From the NCBI GenBank assembly GCA_903848465.1, contig CAINGK010000153.1:1-64000 (forward strand): 64,000 nucleotides of DNA, in the 5' to 3' direction. Shown piece after piece: positions 25,323 through 34,375 of this stretch. This stretch comes from an uncultured Verrucomicrobiota bacterium (lineage in GTDB: Bacteria; Verrucomicrobiota; Verrucomicrobiia; Verrucomicrobiales; Verrucomicrobiaceae). The notes beneath the pieces are model-generated. The model did not search any database. It was not told where the DNA came from and saw only the letters and a program-made list of their open reading frames with translations. Position 1 is the first letter of the stretch, and each line of letters begins with the position of its first letter. Position numbers and translations under genes: made by a program.

Positions 25323-26228
25323 CTACCTTGCTTTGGGCTGCGGCAGGCGACGCTCAAGCCAGTCCATGTCTTCCGCTTGTAGGAAGCTCAGGTAGAGCAT
25401 CATCATCGAGAGGAAAAACAGGACGAGGTTGTACGACATGAGGCTGATGCCTGCGTGCAGGAGGAGTCCGGCCGCGAAGCCGTACCAACGCCAGCGGCGG
25501 ACCATGAGCAGGATGGGAATGGCGAACTCTGCGAGCAGGACCAGATATGTGACCCCTTTCAGCACCAGGCCGTAGTCTAAGACCCAGAGGCCGGGCCAGC
25601 GGGCATTGTGAGAGAGGAGGAAGAAGCTCATGAAGTCTCCGCCCATCCAGTATTCGTTGTCCAGCCTGGCCAGCACCGCATGCAGATAGATGCCCGCTAA
25701 TTGCACCTGCATGAGCGTGAGGCCGTAGCGTGGCACCTGCATGTCAGGTGCGGAGCGCCGCCGCGCTTTGCGGGAGCGCAAGGACCAGCAGGCAGGCAGG
25801 GGTGAGATCAGCACGAGAAAGGCGGTGCAGCGCAAAACTTCATCCCAACCCACCAAGACCAGCGGTGCGCGCATGGAATAGGACACATACCAGACATACA
25901 CTACTCCAGCCGCTAGACGGGGCCAGACTCCGAGCAGTAGCAGCAGCATGCCAGCGCCGCTGAAGAGCATGTAGGCGCTGACGGAGGAGACGCTGTGGCA
26001 CAGGTCAAACACGGACAGGTATGCGCCGACGGTGTATTTCCGCACGACTTCCTGATCCACCATTCCCAAATCCGTGAAGAAGATCTCCCGGTCCGGCCAG
26101 ATTTGCAGGAGGTTCAGGAGTGACACGAACGCGAAAGAGATGCGCACAGAGGCATACAAGCGGGCATCTGCCGGGTCGAGAAACAGACCGGTGAAGCGGG
26201 ACAGGAGATTTTGGGTGCTCAACTTCAT
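25323..26228 (-). CDS. HTTM-domain membrane protein (vitamin K carboxylase-like)
   Basis: 301 residues with several membrane segments. The pattern ADARLYASVRISFAFVSLLNL, EIFFTDLGMVDQEVV, LLLLGVWPRLAAGVVYVWYVS, and HAVLARLDNEYWMGGDF fits the HTTM family, bacterial relatives of gamma-glutamyl carboxylase with unknown substrate. The start overlaps the stop of the gene upstream by four bases (ATGA), so the pair is coupled. Comparison with homologues is needed to tell whether the catalytic Lys is kept. Confidence 0.82.
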   Translation of the reverse strand: MKLSTQNLLSRFTGLFLDPADARLYASVRISFAFVSLLNLLQIWPDREIFFTDLGMVDQEVVRKYTVGAYLSVFDLCHSVSSVSAYMLFSGAGMLLLLLGVWPRLAAGVVYVWYVSYSMRAPLVLVGWDEVLRCTAFLVLISPLPACWSLRSRKARRRSAPDMQVPRYGLTLMQVQLAGIYLHAVLARLDNEYWMGGDFMSFFLLSHNARWPGLWVLDYGLVLKGVTYLVLLAEFAIPILLMVRRWRWYGFAAGLLLHAGISLMSYNLVLFFLSMMMLYLSFLQAEDMDWLERRLPQPKAR

Positions 26229-26830
26229 GGCGTTGGCGGAGCCGGAGGATTGGTGGAAACGAGCGTGCCGAGCGGAAACGGCCCCAGTACAGAGGGGCGC
26301 TCGACGGCGATCTCCTTGAGCGTAAGCACACCTTTCAGGCTGCGGGTATAAGCCGGAATCACCTCCAGGGTCATTTCTGCTTTGGAGCTGTAGCGTCCTG
26401 TGCGCAGCAGCGCGAGCGCCGCGCTCCGCATGTAGGCCTCGCGAAATACGCCACGTGTGGGGTTGAAGATGACATTGACCATCCAGTTGTTGAGCCGCAC
26501 GTAGTCGTGCTGGGTGAACCGCCGCAGCCCCGGCAGCACTACGCCCTCCTCCTTGGCCTTGCGTCCTTCCTCCTTCACGACCAGCCGTGCCTCCAGGCGG
26601 TTCATGTTTGGAATGGTCTCAAACATGTTCCAGAGCTGGTGGCAGCGCGTGAGGCGCTCATAAGATTGAAATACGGGAGACACATGAATCCGGTCACGCC
26701 AGGACGCGGGCAGCACGCCGAACAGAAGAAAGACCAGATGGACCGAGGCAAAAACCACGATCATTTTTTCTCGACTGGACAGGGGGGACGCACGCATGAG
26801 CTGTGCCGCCAAGAAAGAACCGTGATGCAC
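26225..26830 (-). CDS. Membrane-anchored protein coupled to the HTTM protein
   Basis: 201 residues; starts at ATG 26830, with later in-frame ATGs at residues 12 and 23 also possible. One membrane helix (about 24-41, IVVFASVHLVFLLFGVLP), then a soluble part with HQLWNMFETIPNMNRLEARL and a Pro-rich end. I do not recognise the family. Its overlap with the HTTM gene and the lack of other neighbours suggest a partner of that protein, for example a periplasmic companion; this is inference. Confidence 0.72.
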   Translation of the reverse strand: MHHGSFLAAQLMRASPLSSREKMIVVFASVHLVFLLFGVLPASWRDRIHVSPVFQSYERLTRCHQLWNMFETIPNMNRLEARLVVKEEGRKAKEEGVVLPGLRRFTQHDYVRLNNWMVNVIFNPTRGVFREAYMRSAALALLRTGRYSSKAEMTLEVIPAYTRSLKGVLTLKEIAVERPSVLGPFPLGTLVSTNPPAPPTP

Positions 26831-26939
26831 GGTTCATCAAACGATTAGAGCAGCTTTTGGCAGCGGCAGGTGGTCCGGGAATACGATTTTCGCTTGTGCG
26901 ATTGGGCCTGAAAGGGCTAAAGCCTGTGACTGCTTTCCC

Positions 26940-27398
26940 ATGATCCTCGACACTCTCGAAAACTCTGCTCGCTACGAATCTCTCAATTCGCGTTTTGCCA
27001 AGGCCCTTGCCTATCTCCGCACGGTGGATGGCACGCAGCCGCTGGGCCGTTTTGATCTCGATGGTGACCATTGCTTCGCGCTGGTGCAGACCTATGAGAC
27101 GAAGCTGATGGAGAAGGCAAAGTTTGAGGCACACCGCAAGTACATCGATGTGCAGTTCATTTACAGCGGCCGTGAAACCATCCTCTGGGCACCGCTCACG
27201 GCGATGCAGGAGGAGATGATGGCCTACAACGAGGAAAAAGAAGCCGCACTGTGGAAACTGGTGCCCGATGTGACGCCACTGCACCTGAGCGGCGGGCACT
27301 TTGCCATTCTGTATCCAGAGGACGCGCATGCGCCTTGCATTGAGTGGGACAAGCCGGAGCAGGTTTTCAAGGTGGTGGTCAAAGTGGCGGCGGAGTGA
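26940..27398 (+). CDS. YhcH/YjgK/YiaL family protein
   Basis: 152 residues, full length for the family (cupin-like beta-barrel). Motifs: RYESLNSRFAKALAYLR, the EAHRKYIDVQFIYSGRE segment with the conserved His, and FAILYPEDAHAPCI. Family members have been linked to sialic acid or beta-galactosidase regulation, but no reaction is firmly known. A degenerate copy of its last codons lies about 800 bases downstream (28183-28246), beyond a toxin-antitoxin pair. Confidence 0.9.
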   Translation: MILDTLENSARYESLNSRFAKALAYLRTVDGTQPLGRFDLDGDHCFALVQTYETKLMEKAKFEAHRKYIDVQFIYSGRETILWAPLTAMQEEMMAYNEEKEAALWKLVPDVTPLHLSGGHFAILYPEDAHAPCIEWDKPEQVFKVVVKVAAE

Positions 27399-27455
27399 GT
27401 CAAGAGCACCGGCAAGAAGACATCTGGGATGTGAAAATCGGGTGGGAGCATGTGC

Positions 27456-27891
27456 TTATGGAAGCACCTTGAAACCCAAATGAACTGCCGCAGCACGCTG
27501 CCGAGTATCAGCGGAAACCAACTCAGGTTCTCCCATGAGCCTAGCTGAAGCGAGGTGGAGCGCGTCGTTCGTGCGCACAAATACGGGTGGTGAGTGCATC
27601 AGGCACTGCTGCAACACCTTGCCGTATTCCACTTCGAGCTCAGGTGTCAGCGGCACTTCCACGATGTCTCCATTGGCGATGTCTGTGAGGAGGTCTTAGA
27701 TAGAGCAGGTCTGCCTCGCCAGCGGGCAAGGCTCCTTCACTTTCTCGCCGCAGAAAAGCCGCTCTTGCCTCATGCCTGCCGATGAAGGCTGTGAGTGGCG
27801 CAGGCCCTGCCGCAGCCAGCGCGGCGAACGTCTGACTGTCCGCCTCGTTCATGAACAGCTTCAACAGCCCCGATGTGTCCCAGTGCGCCAT
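27456..27891 (-). pseudogene. PIN-domain toxin with a frameshift (VapC-like)
   Basis: Starts at ATG 27891 as MAHWDTSGLLKLFMNEADSQ (the PIN Asp5), with TAFIGRHEARAAFLRRESEG next. At about 27697-27710 the frame breaks and the protein resumes in another frame as DLLTDIANGDIVEVPLTPEL, then FVRTNDALHLASARLMG and LVSADTRQRAAAVHLG. All four acidic PIN positions are present but split over two frames, so a single indel explains the break. The nuclease is probably inactive unless the sequence is wrong. It is preceded by its antitoxin gene 6 bases away. Confidence 0.82.
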
Positions 27892-27897
27892 GAGCTT

Positions 27898-28122
27898 TCA
27901 ATCTCCGCGCAGGTCGTCCATGATTTGCTGGAGCGGTGTACCACTCGTGTCAGTAACGCCGCGCTGCCGCCGTGTTGCCAGCTTTTGCAGCCATGCTTCG
28001 TGGCGTGTTCGGCGCTGCGGAGCTGCTTGTGGTTTTGATTCGACGAGTGATTGCAACCATACCAGCAGCGTCCGTTGCTGTGTCGGCGGCAGTGAGGTCA
28101 CTGCGCTTTCGATTTCAATCAA
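27898..28122 (-). CDS. Antitoxin-like protein upstream of the PIN gene
   Basis: 74 residues: MIEIESAVTSLPPTQQRTLL, a Lys/Arg-rich middle, and PLQQIMDDLRGD at the end. The position, size and charge fit a type II antitoxin, and a stretch like LPPTQQRTLLVWLQSL is seen in several PIN-associated antitoxins. It does not show a clear ribbon-helix-helix or AbrB motif. Probably co-transcribed with the broken PIN gene. Confidence 0.68.
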   Translation of the reverse strand: MIEIESAVTSLPPTQQRTLLVWLQSLVESKPQAAPQRRTRHEAWLQKLATRRQRGVTDTSGTPLQQIMDDLRGD

Positions 28123-28182
28123 GAAGGGTGCTCATTCCGAGAGTTTGCCATTACGTGGGAGAAGTGACAAGCAAGGTCTGCG

Positions 28183-28246
28183 CGATTCTGAGGACGGCGG
28201 CGATAGGTGGAAGCCGGAGCTGGTGTTCAAAATAGTAGTGGAGTAA
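28183..28246 (+). pseudogene. Remnant of a YhcH-family C-terminus
   Basis: The end of this stretch reads WKPELVFKIVVE and stop, which matches the end of the YhcH gene upstream (WDKPEQVFKVVV and so on); the shared DNA includes ATTCTG, GAGGACG and AAGCCGGAGC in the same order. The rest of the gene is absent. It lies on the far side of the PIN/antitoxin pair. Confidence 0.6.
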
Positions 28247-28292
28247 ACGAAAGCAAAAACGGGCGTACTGGGGGCGTAGGTTTGACCCCCTG

Positions 28293-30905
28293 ATGAAGCT
28301 GACGCCTGCCGTTCTCTTTTGCTCCCTCGCCGTGACCGTTCACGGCGCTGAGCGCGTGCTCACGTTTGAAAAAGACGTGCGGCCGCTTTTGAAGACGCAT
28401 TGCACGCATTGCCATGGGGAGGAGGAGAAGCCCAAGGGCGGGGTGGATCTGCGGCTGCGACGCTTCATGGATCTGAAGCTCGACGATGAGAAGCACGTCA
28501 TCGTGGCGGGGCAGCCAGCGCAGAGCGAACTGGTGCGCCTGATCAAAAGCGGCGAGATGCCGAAGAAGGGCAAACCGATGTCCGAGGCTGAACTGGCCAT
28601 CATTGAGCAGTGGATCGCCCAAGGCGCAAAGACCGCGAGGCCAGAGCCGCTGGTGTTGGCCCCCGGCCCCATGATTTCTGACGATGACCGCGAGTACTGG
28701 GCCTTTCAGCCGGTGAAACGCCCTGCGGTACCGACCCAGGTGGATGCAAAGAAGGTGCGCACCTCGGTGGATGCCTTCCTGCTCAAGTCGATGGCGGACA
28801 AGGGTCTCTCTTTTGCAACCGAGGCCGACCGCCGCACTCTCATCCGCCGTGTGTCACTTGATCTGACTGGTTTGCTCCCAACGCCGGAGGAAGTGGCAGC
28901 GTTTGTGAATGACAAGTCGCCGCTGGCCTATGAGCAGCTCGTGGAGCGCCTGCTGGCCTCGAAAAACTACGGTGAGCGCTGGGCACGGCATTGGCTGGAT
29001 GTGGCGGGCTACGCGGACTCCAACGGCTATTCGGAGGCTGACTCGGTGCGGCCTCAGGCGTGGCGTTATCGCGATTATGTGATTCGTGCGATGAACTCGG
29101 ACAAGCCCTGGGATGAATTCATCCAGGAGCAGTTGGCGGGGGACGAACTCGCTGGTGCAACCCATGCGGACTTCCAGCAGGCGGTGCTCGATCCGCATCG
29201 CACAGATCAGCTCATCGCCACCGCATTCTTGCGCATGGCACCCGATGGCACGGGCGATGCGCCTGATGATGCAAAACTCGCGAAGAACCAGGTCATCGCT
29301 GAGCAGATGAAGGTCATGACCTCCTCGCTCATGGCCATGACGGTGGCCTGCGCCCAGTGCCACGACCATCGCTACGATCCCATCACCCAGGCAGATTACT
29401 ACCGTCTGCGCGCCGTGTTTGATCCAGCCTACAACTGGGAGACGTGGCGCGCGCCAGCACAGCGCCTGTATTCCCTCTACACCCCGGAAGAGCGCGCCAA
29501 GGCGGCGGAGATCGAAGTCAAAGCCAAGGAGATCGAGGTCGAAGCACGCGCGATGAGCAAAAAATTCCTCGATGAAATTTTCGAGGTCGAGATCAAGAAG
29601 GTGCCGGAAGCCGAGCAGGCCGCCTTCCGCATCGCCCGTGACACGCCGAAGGAAAAACACACGCCGGAGCAGAAGGCGCTCATCAAAAAGTATCCCTCCG
29701 CGCTCGCGACTTACTCGCTCGATCTCTACGACCAGAAGAAGCAGGACCTCGTGCTGGCGAAGATGGCCGAGGACAAAAAGCTGCGCGACACCAAGCCGGT
29801 GGAAGGCTTCGTCATGGCGCTGACAGAGGTGAAGGGCCAGGTGCCCGTGACCAAGCTCTTCAATCGTGGCGATCATGATCAGCCGAAGCAGGCCCTGACC
29901 CCAGGTGAGCTGAGCATCCTCGCCAGCCCGCAGATCGAGCCTTTCAAACCGGTGCCGGTGAGCAGCGGCTCCAGCGGGCGTCGCCTGGCTTATGCGCAAT
30001 GGCTGACCAGCGGCAAGCACCCGCTGACGGCGCGTGTCCTCGTGAACCGCTTTTGGATGAATCACATGGGCCGTGGCATCGTGAACACCCCGGGAGATTT
30101 TGGCCGCCAGGGAGAGTTGCCCACGCATCCCGAATTGCTCGACTACCTCGCCGATGAGTTCGTGAAGAGCGGCTGGAAGCTGAAATCGCTGCATCGCCTT
30201 ATCATGCTGAGCAGTGCCTACCGGCAGTCTTCGGTGAACAACGCTTCATTGCACGCCGATCCCGAAAACAAGCTCTATACACGCTTCAAACTGCGCCGCA
30301 TCGATGCCGAAACGCTGCGCGACTCCTTGCTGGCTGTCACCGGCACGCTGGTGCAGTCGAGCTACGGCCCACCCAGCGGCATCGGTCGTGATCCGCAGGG
30401 CCGTGTGATCACGGGCATCGACAAAGGCACCATCACGCTGAACAAGGTCGATCCCGGCGGTGCGGACGATTTCCGCCGTTCCATCTACGTGCAGGTGCGC
30501 CGCAGCAAACCCGTCACCGTGCTCGACACTTTTGACGCGCCCGTCATGACGCCGAACTGCGAGCTACGCGCGCAAACCACCGTCGCCCCGCAGTCCCTGT
30601 TGCTCATGAACGACACCTTCGTGCTCGACAGCTCGCGCCGCCTCGCAGACCACCTAGAGGCCGCGTCTCCCGGCAATCGCACCGAGCAGATCAAGCGCGC
30701 CTGGGAGCTGCTCTTCGGCAAACCAGCGACTCAGCCTGACGTCGCCCGTGGCATCGCCTATCTCGATGAGCAGACCAAGGCTCTCGCCGATTATCACCAT
30801 GGCATCCAGCACGCGAAAGGCGTGGTGCCCAATCCACCGCAGGAGGCCATGGCCAGCCTCTGCCAGATTCTTTGCAGCTCGAACCGTTTCCTCTACGTCG
30901 AATGA
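28293..30905 (+). CDS. DUF1549/DUF1553 protein with PSCyt1 heme domain
   Basis: 870 residues. Signal peptide (MKLTPAVLFCSLAVTVHGAE), the heme motif C37-TH-C40-H41, DUF1549 (about 140-400, YGERWARHWLDVAGYADSNG and CAQCHDHRYDPIT), a charged helical middle (about 400-520), and DUF1553 (about 560-860, LTARVLVNRFWMNHMGRGIV). It lacks the F5/8 C domain of the other copy at 6376. Predicted periplasmic; thought to act with DUF1501 proteins on polysaccharides, without proven reaction. Its stop overlaps the ATG of the DUF1501 gene (ATGA). Confidence 0.92.
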   Translation: MKLTPAVLFCSLAVTVHGAERVLTFEKDVRPLLKTHCTHCHGEEEKPKGGVDLRLRRFMDLKLDDEKHVIVAGQPAQSELVRLIKSGEMPKKGKPMSEAELAIIEQWIAQGAKTARPEPLVLAPGPMISDDDREYWAFQPVKRPAVPTQVDAKKVRTSVDAFLLKSMADKGLSFATEADRRTLIRRVSLDLTGLLPTPEEVAAFVNDKSPLAYEQLVERLLASKNYGERWARHWLDVAGYADSNGYSEADSVRPQAWRYRDYVIRAMNSDKPWDEFIQEQLAGDELAGATHADFQQAVLDPHRTDQLIATAFLRMAPDGTGDAPDDAKLAKNQVIAEQMKVMTSSLMAMTVACAQCHDHRYDPITQADYYRLRAVFDPAYNWETWRAPAQRLYSLYTPEERAKAAEIEVKAKEIEVEARAMSKKFLDEIFEVEIKKVPEAEQAAFRIARDTPKEKHTPEQKALIKKYPSALATYSLDLYDQKKQDLVLAKMAEDKKLRDTKPVEGFVMALTEVKGQVPVTKLFNRGDHDQPKQALTPGELSILASPQIEPFKPVPVSSGSSGRRLAYAQWLTSGKHPLTARVLVNRFWMNHMGRGIVNTPGDFGRQGELPTHPELLDYLADEFVKSGWKLKSLHRLIMLSSAYRQSSVNNASLHADPENKLYTRFKLRRIDAETLRDSLLAVTGTLVQSSYGPPSGIGRDPQGRVITGIDKGTITLNKVDPGGADDFRRSIYVQVRRSKPVTVLDTFDAPVMTPNCELRAQTTVAPQSLLLMNDTFVLDSSRRLADHLEAASPGNRTEQIKRAWELLFGKPATQPDVARGIAYLDEQTKALADYHHGIQHAKGVVPNPPQEAMASLCQILCSSNRFLYVE

Positions 30906-32353
30906 ACCGCCCCCAGCTCTGCTCACGCCGTCATTTCCTGCACGCCAATGGCTACAGCCTTGGTACGCTGGCGCTCGCTTCGCTGCTGGAGCGCGATGGC
31001 CTGCTCGCCGCGCCGGTGAAGCCGGAGAGTGTCAGCGGTGAGGTGCGCTACGATTTGCTGCCGAAGAAGCCGCACTTTGAACCGCAGGCCAAGGCGATGA
31101 TCTCCATGTTCATGATGGGCGGGCCGTCGCAGATGGACCTGTTTGATCCGAAGCCACTGCTCACCAAGTACGACGGGCAGAAATTCCCCGGCGAGATCAA
31201 GTACGACAATCTCGCGCAGGTCTCATCGAAGTGCTTTGGCTCGCCATGGAAGTTCGAAAAGCATGGTGAGTGCGGCATGGAGATCAGCGAGCTGCTGCCG
31301 AACCTGAGCAAGGTGGTGGATGAGATCACGCTGATTCGCTCGATGACTTCCGGCGTGAGCAATCATGCGCAGGGTCTGTATGCGATGAATGGCGGCCGTA
31401 GCGTTGCAGGGCGTCCCGCGCTGGGCTCCTGGCTGACCTACGGTCTCGGCAGCGAGACGGACGAACTGCCCTCTTACATGGTGCTCGCGCATCCCGGCGG
31501 CCTGCCCACCTTCAGCGGTGAGCATTTCACCAATGGCTAGCTGCCTTCGCTGTTTCAGGGCACGCTGGTGCGCGCCACCGAGCCGCGCATTCTGAATCTC
31601 GATCCGCCGCCTTCGCTCTCCGGTGCGCCGCAGCAGCGTCAGCTCGATCTGCTGAAGGCATTCAATGAAGACCACCTCGCATTGCATCCCGGCGAGCTCG
31701 ATCTCCAGGCACGCATCTCCAGCTACGAACTCGCGGCCAAGATGCAGGTCGCAGCCAAGGAGGCTCTCGATATTTCGAAGGAGCCTGAGTACGTCAAAAA
31801 ACTCTACGGCGTCGATAACCCGATCACCAAAGACTACGCCACGCGCTGCATCATCGCGCGTCGTCTCGTCGAACGCGGTGTGCGCTATGTGCAGGTGCTC
31901 AATTCGGGTCAGTCATGGGATCAGCACGGCTCTCTCATCACCGCGCTGCCCAAGAACTGCCAGGCCACCGACCAGCCGAGCGCTGCTCTCCTCATCGATC
32001 TCAAGCAGCGCGGTCTGCTCGACAGCACCGTCGTCCACTGGGGCGGCGAAATGGGCCGTCTGCCCGTGCTGCAAAACGACGCGGGCCGCGACAAGTGGGG
32101 CCGCGACCACAACACCTACGGCTTCAGCATGTGGATGGCCGGCGGCGGTTTCAAGAAAGGCTACGTCCATGGCGAGACCGATGAATTTGGCCATAAGGCG
32201 GTCATCGACGAAGTGAAGCACTTCGACTACCACGCCACTCTGCTGAAGACCTTCGGTCTCGACCACACCAAGCTCACCTACAAGCGCAACGGCCTCGCCG
32301 CCTCGCTCACGGACAATCAGGGTGCGAAGGTGGTGGATGAACTGCTGGCCTAA
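30902..32353 (+). pseudogene. DUF1501 gene with a premature amber codon
   Basis: From ATG 30902 to TAA 32351-32353 one frame of 483 codons, the same length as the intact DUF1501 at 10076, is interrupted only by TAG at 31538-31540 (codon 213). The sequence around it, GEHFTNG-stop-LPSLFQGT, corresponds to the conserved place where an aromatic residue (Trp) stands in this family, so TGG to TAG is the likely change. Motifs MMGGPSQMDLFDPKP, SNHAQGLYAMNGG, SWDQHGSLITALP, WGGEMGRLPVLQ are otherwise intact. Tat-like start (CSRRHFLHANGYSLG). Either a recent pseudogene or a sequencing error. Confidence 0.88.
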
Positions 32354-32437
32354 CGTTTCGATCAGCAGCGCCCACTCAACATGACTGCTGTCGCTGGGGT
32401 TGTTTTGGGAAAACACATCTGACCGTACTTCTTCCTC

Positions 32438-33694
32438 ATGAGCTCATCATCCTGGACCCGTCGCTCCTTCCTCATGGCCAGTGCTGCTGCCGCAGCCACC
32501 GCGCATGCTGCACCCACGCCAGCACGCAAAAAGATCGCGCTCATCGCGACCGTGATGTTCAAGAACTCGCATGCGATGCATTTTGTGGACCGCCTTGCCA
32601 TGGGCTATGCCTGGGCCGGGCAGTGGCTGCCAGCGCAGACGGATTTGGTGTCTCTCTACATTGCGCAGTTTCCCGCAAACGATCTCGCGCGTGGCCGTTC
32701 GGAGCGCTACCACATCCCCATTTATCCTAGCATCGCGGAGGCACTCACGCTTGGCACTGGCAAGCTCGCGGTGGATGGGGTCGTCCTCATTGGTGAACAC
32801 GGCGACTACCCCGTGAATGAGAAGGGGCAGACGCTGTACCCGCGCTACGAGTTCTTCAAAGAAATCGTCAAAGTCTTCGAGGCCAGCGGCCGCAGCGTGC
32901 CTGTCTTCAACGATAAACATCTCTCCACCGAATGGAGCAAATGCACTGAGATGGTGGCCGATGCGAAGCGCCTTGGCTTTCCCTTTCTCGCCGGTTCTTC
33001 ATTGCCCGTGACGCGGCGTTTGCCTGCCGTGGATCTGCCCTGGGGCACGCCGCTGGCAGAGAGTGTGGCCGTCGGCTACGGCGGCGTTGAGAAATACGAT
33101 TTCCACGGTCTTGAAACCGCGCAGTGCATGTCCGAGCGCCGTCGTGGTGGCGAGGTGGGAATCAAAAGCGTGTGCGCGCTGCGTGGCACCAAGATGTGGG
33201 AACATGCCGCCACACGGAAGCACACGCAGCGCCTGCTCGCCGCCGCGCTCACTCGCAGCCACACCTGGCCGGTGGAGGGGTACCCCTTGGCGCCGGTCAG
33301 CTTTGACTGGGCGCGCAAAACTTTCCCCGAGGCCTTTGCGTACTTCATTGAACATCGCGACGGCTACCACACCACGCTCTTCATGCTGCCCGTGCGTGAC
33401 TTCAACTATGCGGGCCTGAACTCCGAGACAGGCGAAATCACCTCCTGCCAGATGTTCCTGCCCATGCCGGGATCAAGCTCGACCACCGCCGACTTCTTCA
33501 ATCCGCTCATCCATCACATCGAGGACATGATCTTACACAATCGTGCGCCCTATCCAGTGGAGCGCACTCTGCTTACCTCCGGCATGCTCATCGCTGCGGT
33601 CGAGTCGCTGTATCGCAAGGGCGAGGTCATCGAGACCCCGGAGATGGCGATTTCCTACACAGCGCCGAAAGAATCGCTCTATTGGCGGGAGTGA
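32438..33694 (+). CDS. Tat-exported protein of a PVC-conserved family, unknown function
   Basis: 418 residues. Tat signal (WTRRSFLMASAAAAATAHA). The body reads KIALIATVMFKNSHAMHFVD, DGVVLIGEHGDYPVNEKGQT, YPRYEFFKEIVKVFEASGR, VPVFNDKHLSTEW and FLAGSSLPVTRRLPAV; I know this pattern from uncharacterised exported proteins in Planctomycetes and Verrucomicrobia. It is 84 bases after the DUF1501 gene and in the same direction, so it probably belongs to that unit. The conserved GEHG and NDKH motifs could bind a metal. Confidence 0.85.
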   Translation: MSSSSWTRRSFLMASAAAAATAHAAPTPARKKIALIATVMFKNSHAMHFVDRLAMGYAWAGQWLPAQTDLVSLYIAQFPANDLARGRSERYHIPIYPSIAEALTLGTGKLAVDGVVLIGEHGDYPVNEKGQTLYPRYEFFKEIVKVFEASGRSVPVFNDKHLSTEWSKCTEMVADAKRLGFPFLAGSSLPVTRRLPAVDLPWGTPLAESVAVGYGGVEKYDFHGLETAQCMSERRRGGEVGIKSVCALRGTKMWEHAATRKHTQRLLAAALTRSHTWPVEGYPLAPVSFDWARKTFPEAFAYFIEHRDGYHTTLFMLPVRDFNYAGLNSETGEITSCQMFLPMPGSSSTTADFFNPLIHHIEDMILHNRAPYPVERTLLTSGMLIAAVESLYRKGEVIETPEMAISYTAPKESLYWRE

Positions 33695-33739
33695 GCCTGA
33701 GGCGTCATGCCAAGATTCAACGATCGAATTTAACCTGCG

Positions 33740-34375
33740 CTAAGCCTGCGCCACCAGCACGAGGCGAAAGCGGCCATCATACTGACCGCCCGCATGCAGT
33801 CGGCAGCATTGCAGGCAGGCGGTGGGGCGGCGGAACTTGCGGACGCGCTGCACCGTGGTGTGGCAGGCGGGACAGGCGTAGGTCAGCTTGCGCTCAACTT
33901 CATTGCGCGGCAGCGGCAGGCGGTGCTGGGCTTTTTCACCGGCGATGCCGAGATCCGCACATGCCTGACGCCATTCGCGGCCATGCGGCTCGATGCGCTT
34001 TCGACCGCTGCGATGGTAGGCGATGAGATGCGCCAGTTCATGCTTCAAGGTGCGCTCCACCTGGCCTTCAAACTCGCGCAGCTTGGGGTTCAGCTCAATG
34101 GCCCAGCCTGGATAGCGTGCATAGCCCGCCGTGCTGCGCAGGCGTGCATTCCACGCTACCGTGACGAGTTTGGCTCCGCCCGGCATGTCCAACGCCAGTA
34201 GCATGGCCCGTGTCTGCTCCTCCAGCTCCGCATCCCGGCCATCGGGGATGGTTTCATCCGCTGGGGCCTCCGCCGGTGCGGGTGCGGGCGTCAGATCGCG
34301 CACTTTGCGAAACGGCACCCAGTGCGGCAGCGCGGAGAAATCAAAATTAAGCTGGGAGAGATCGAGCATGCTCAC
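33740..34375 (-). CDS. SprT-like zinc metalloprotease domain protein
   Basis: 211 residues. The metal site H112-E-L-A-H116 with a third His131 in EPHGREW, followed by a zinc ribbon C168-PA-C171 and C187-LQ-C190, is the SprT-like layout. The N-terminal 50 residues are Pro/Ala-rich. Family members in eukaryotes cut DNA-protein crosslinks; the bacterial role is unclear. The start overlaps the stop of the serine acetyltransferase gene by four bases. Confidence 0.88.
   Translation of the reverse strand: MSMLDLSQLNFDFSALPHWVPFRKVRDLTPAPAPAEAPADETIPDGRDAELEEQTRAMLLALDMPGGAKLVTVAWNARLRSTAGYARYPGWAIELNPKLREFEGQVERTLKHELAHLIAYHRSGRKRIEPHGREWRQACADLGIAGEKAQHRLPLPRNEVERKLTYACPACHTTVQRVRKFRRPTACLQCCRLHAGGQYDGRFRLVLVAQA

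Noticed and set aside
31538..31540. TAG in DUF1501 as pyrrolysine or programmed readthrough
   Set aside because: No pyrrolysine genes are in the window and the position corresponds to an ordinary Trp in the family; mutation or error is simpler.
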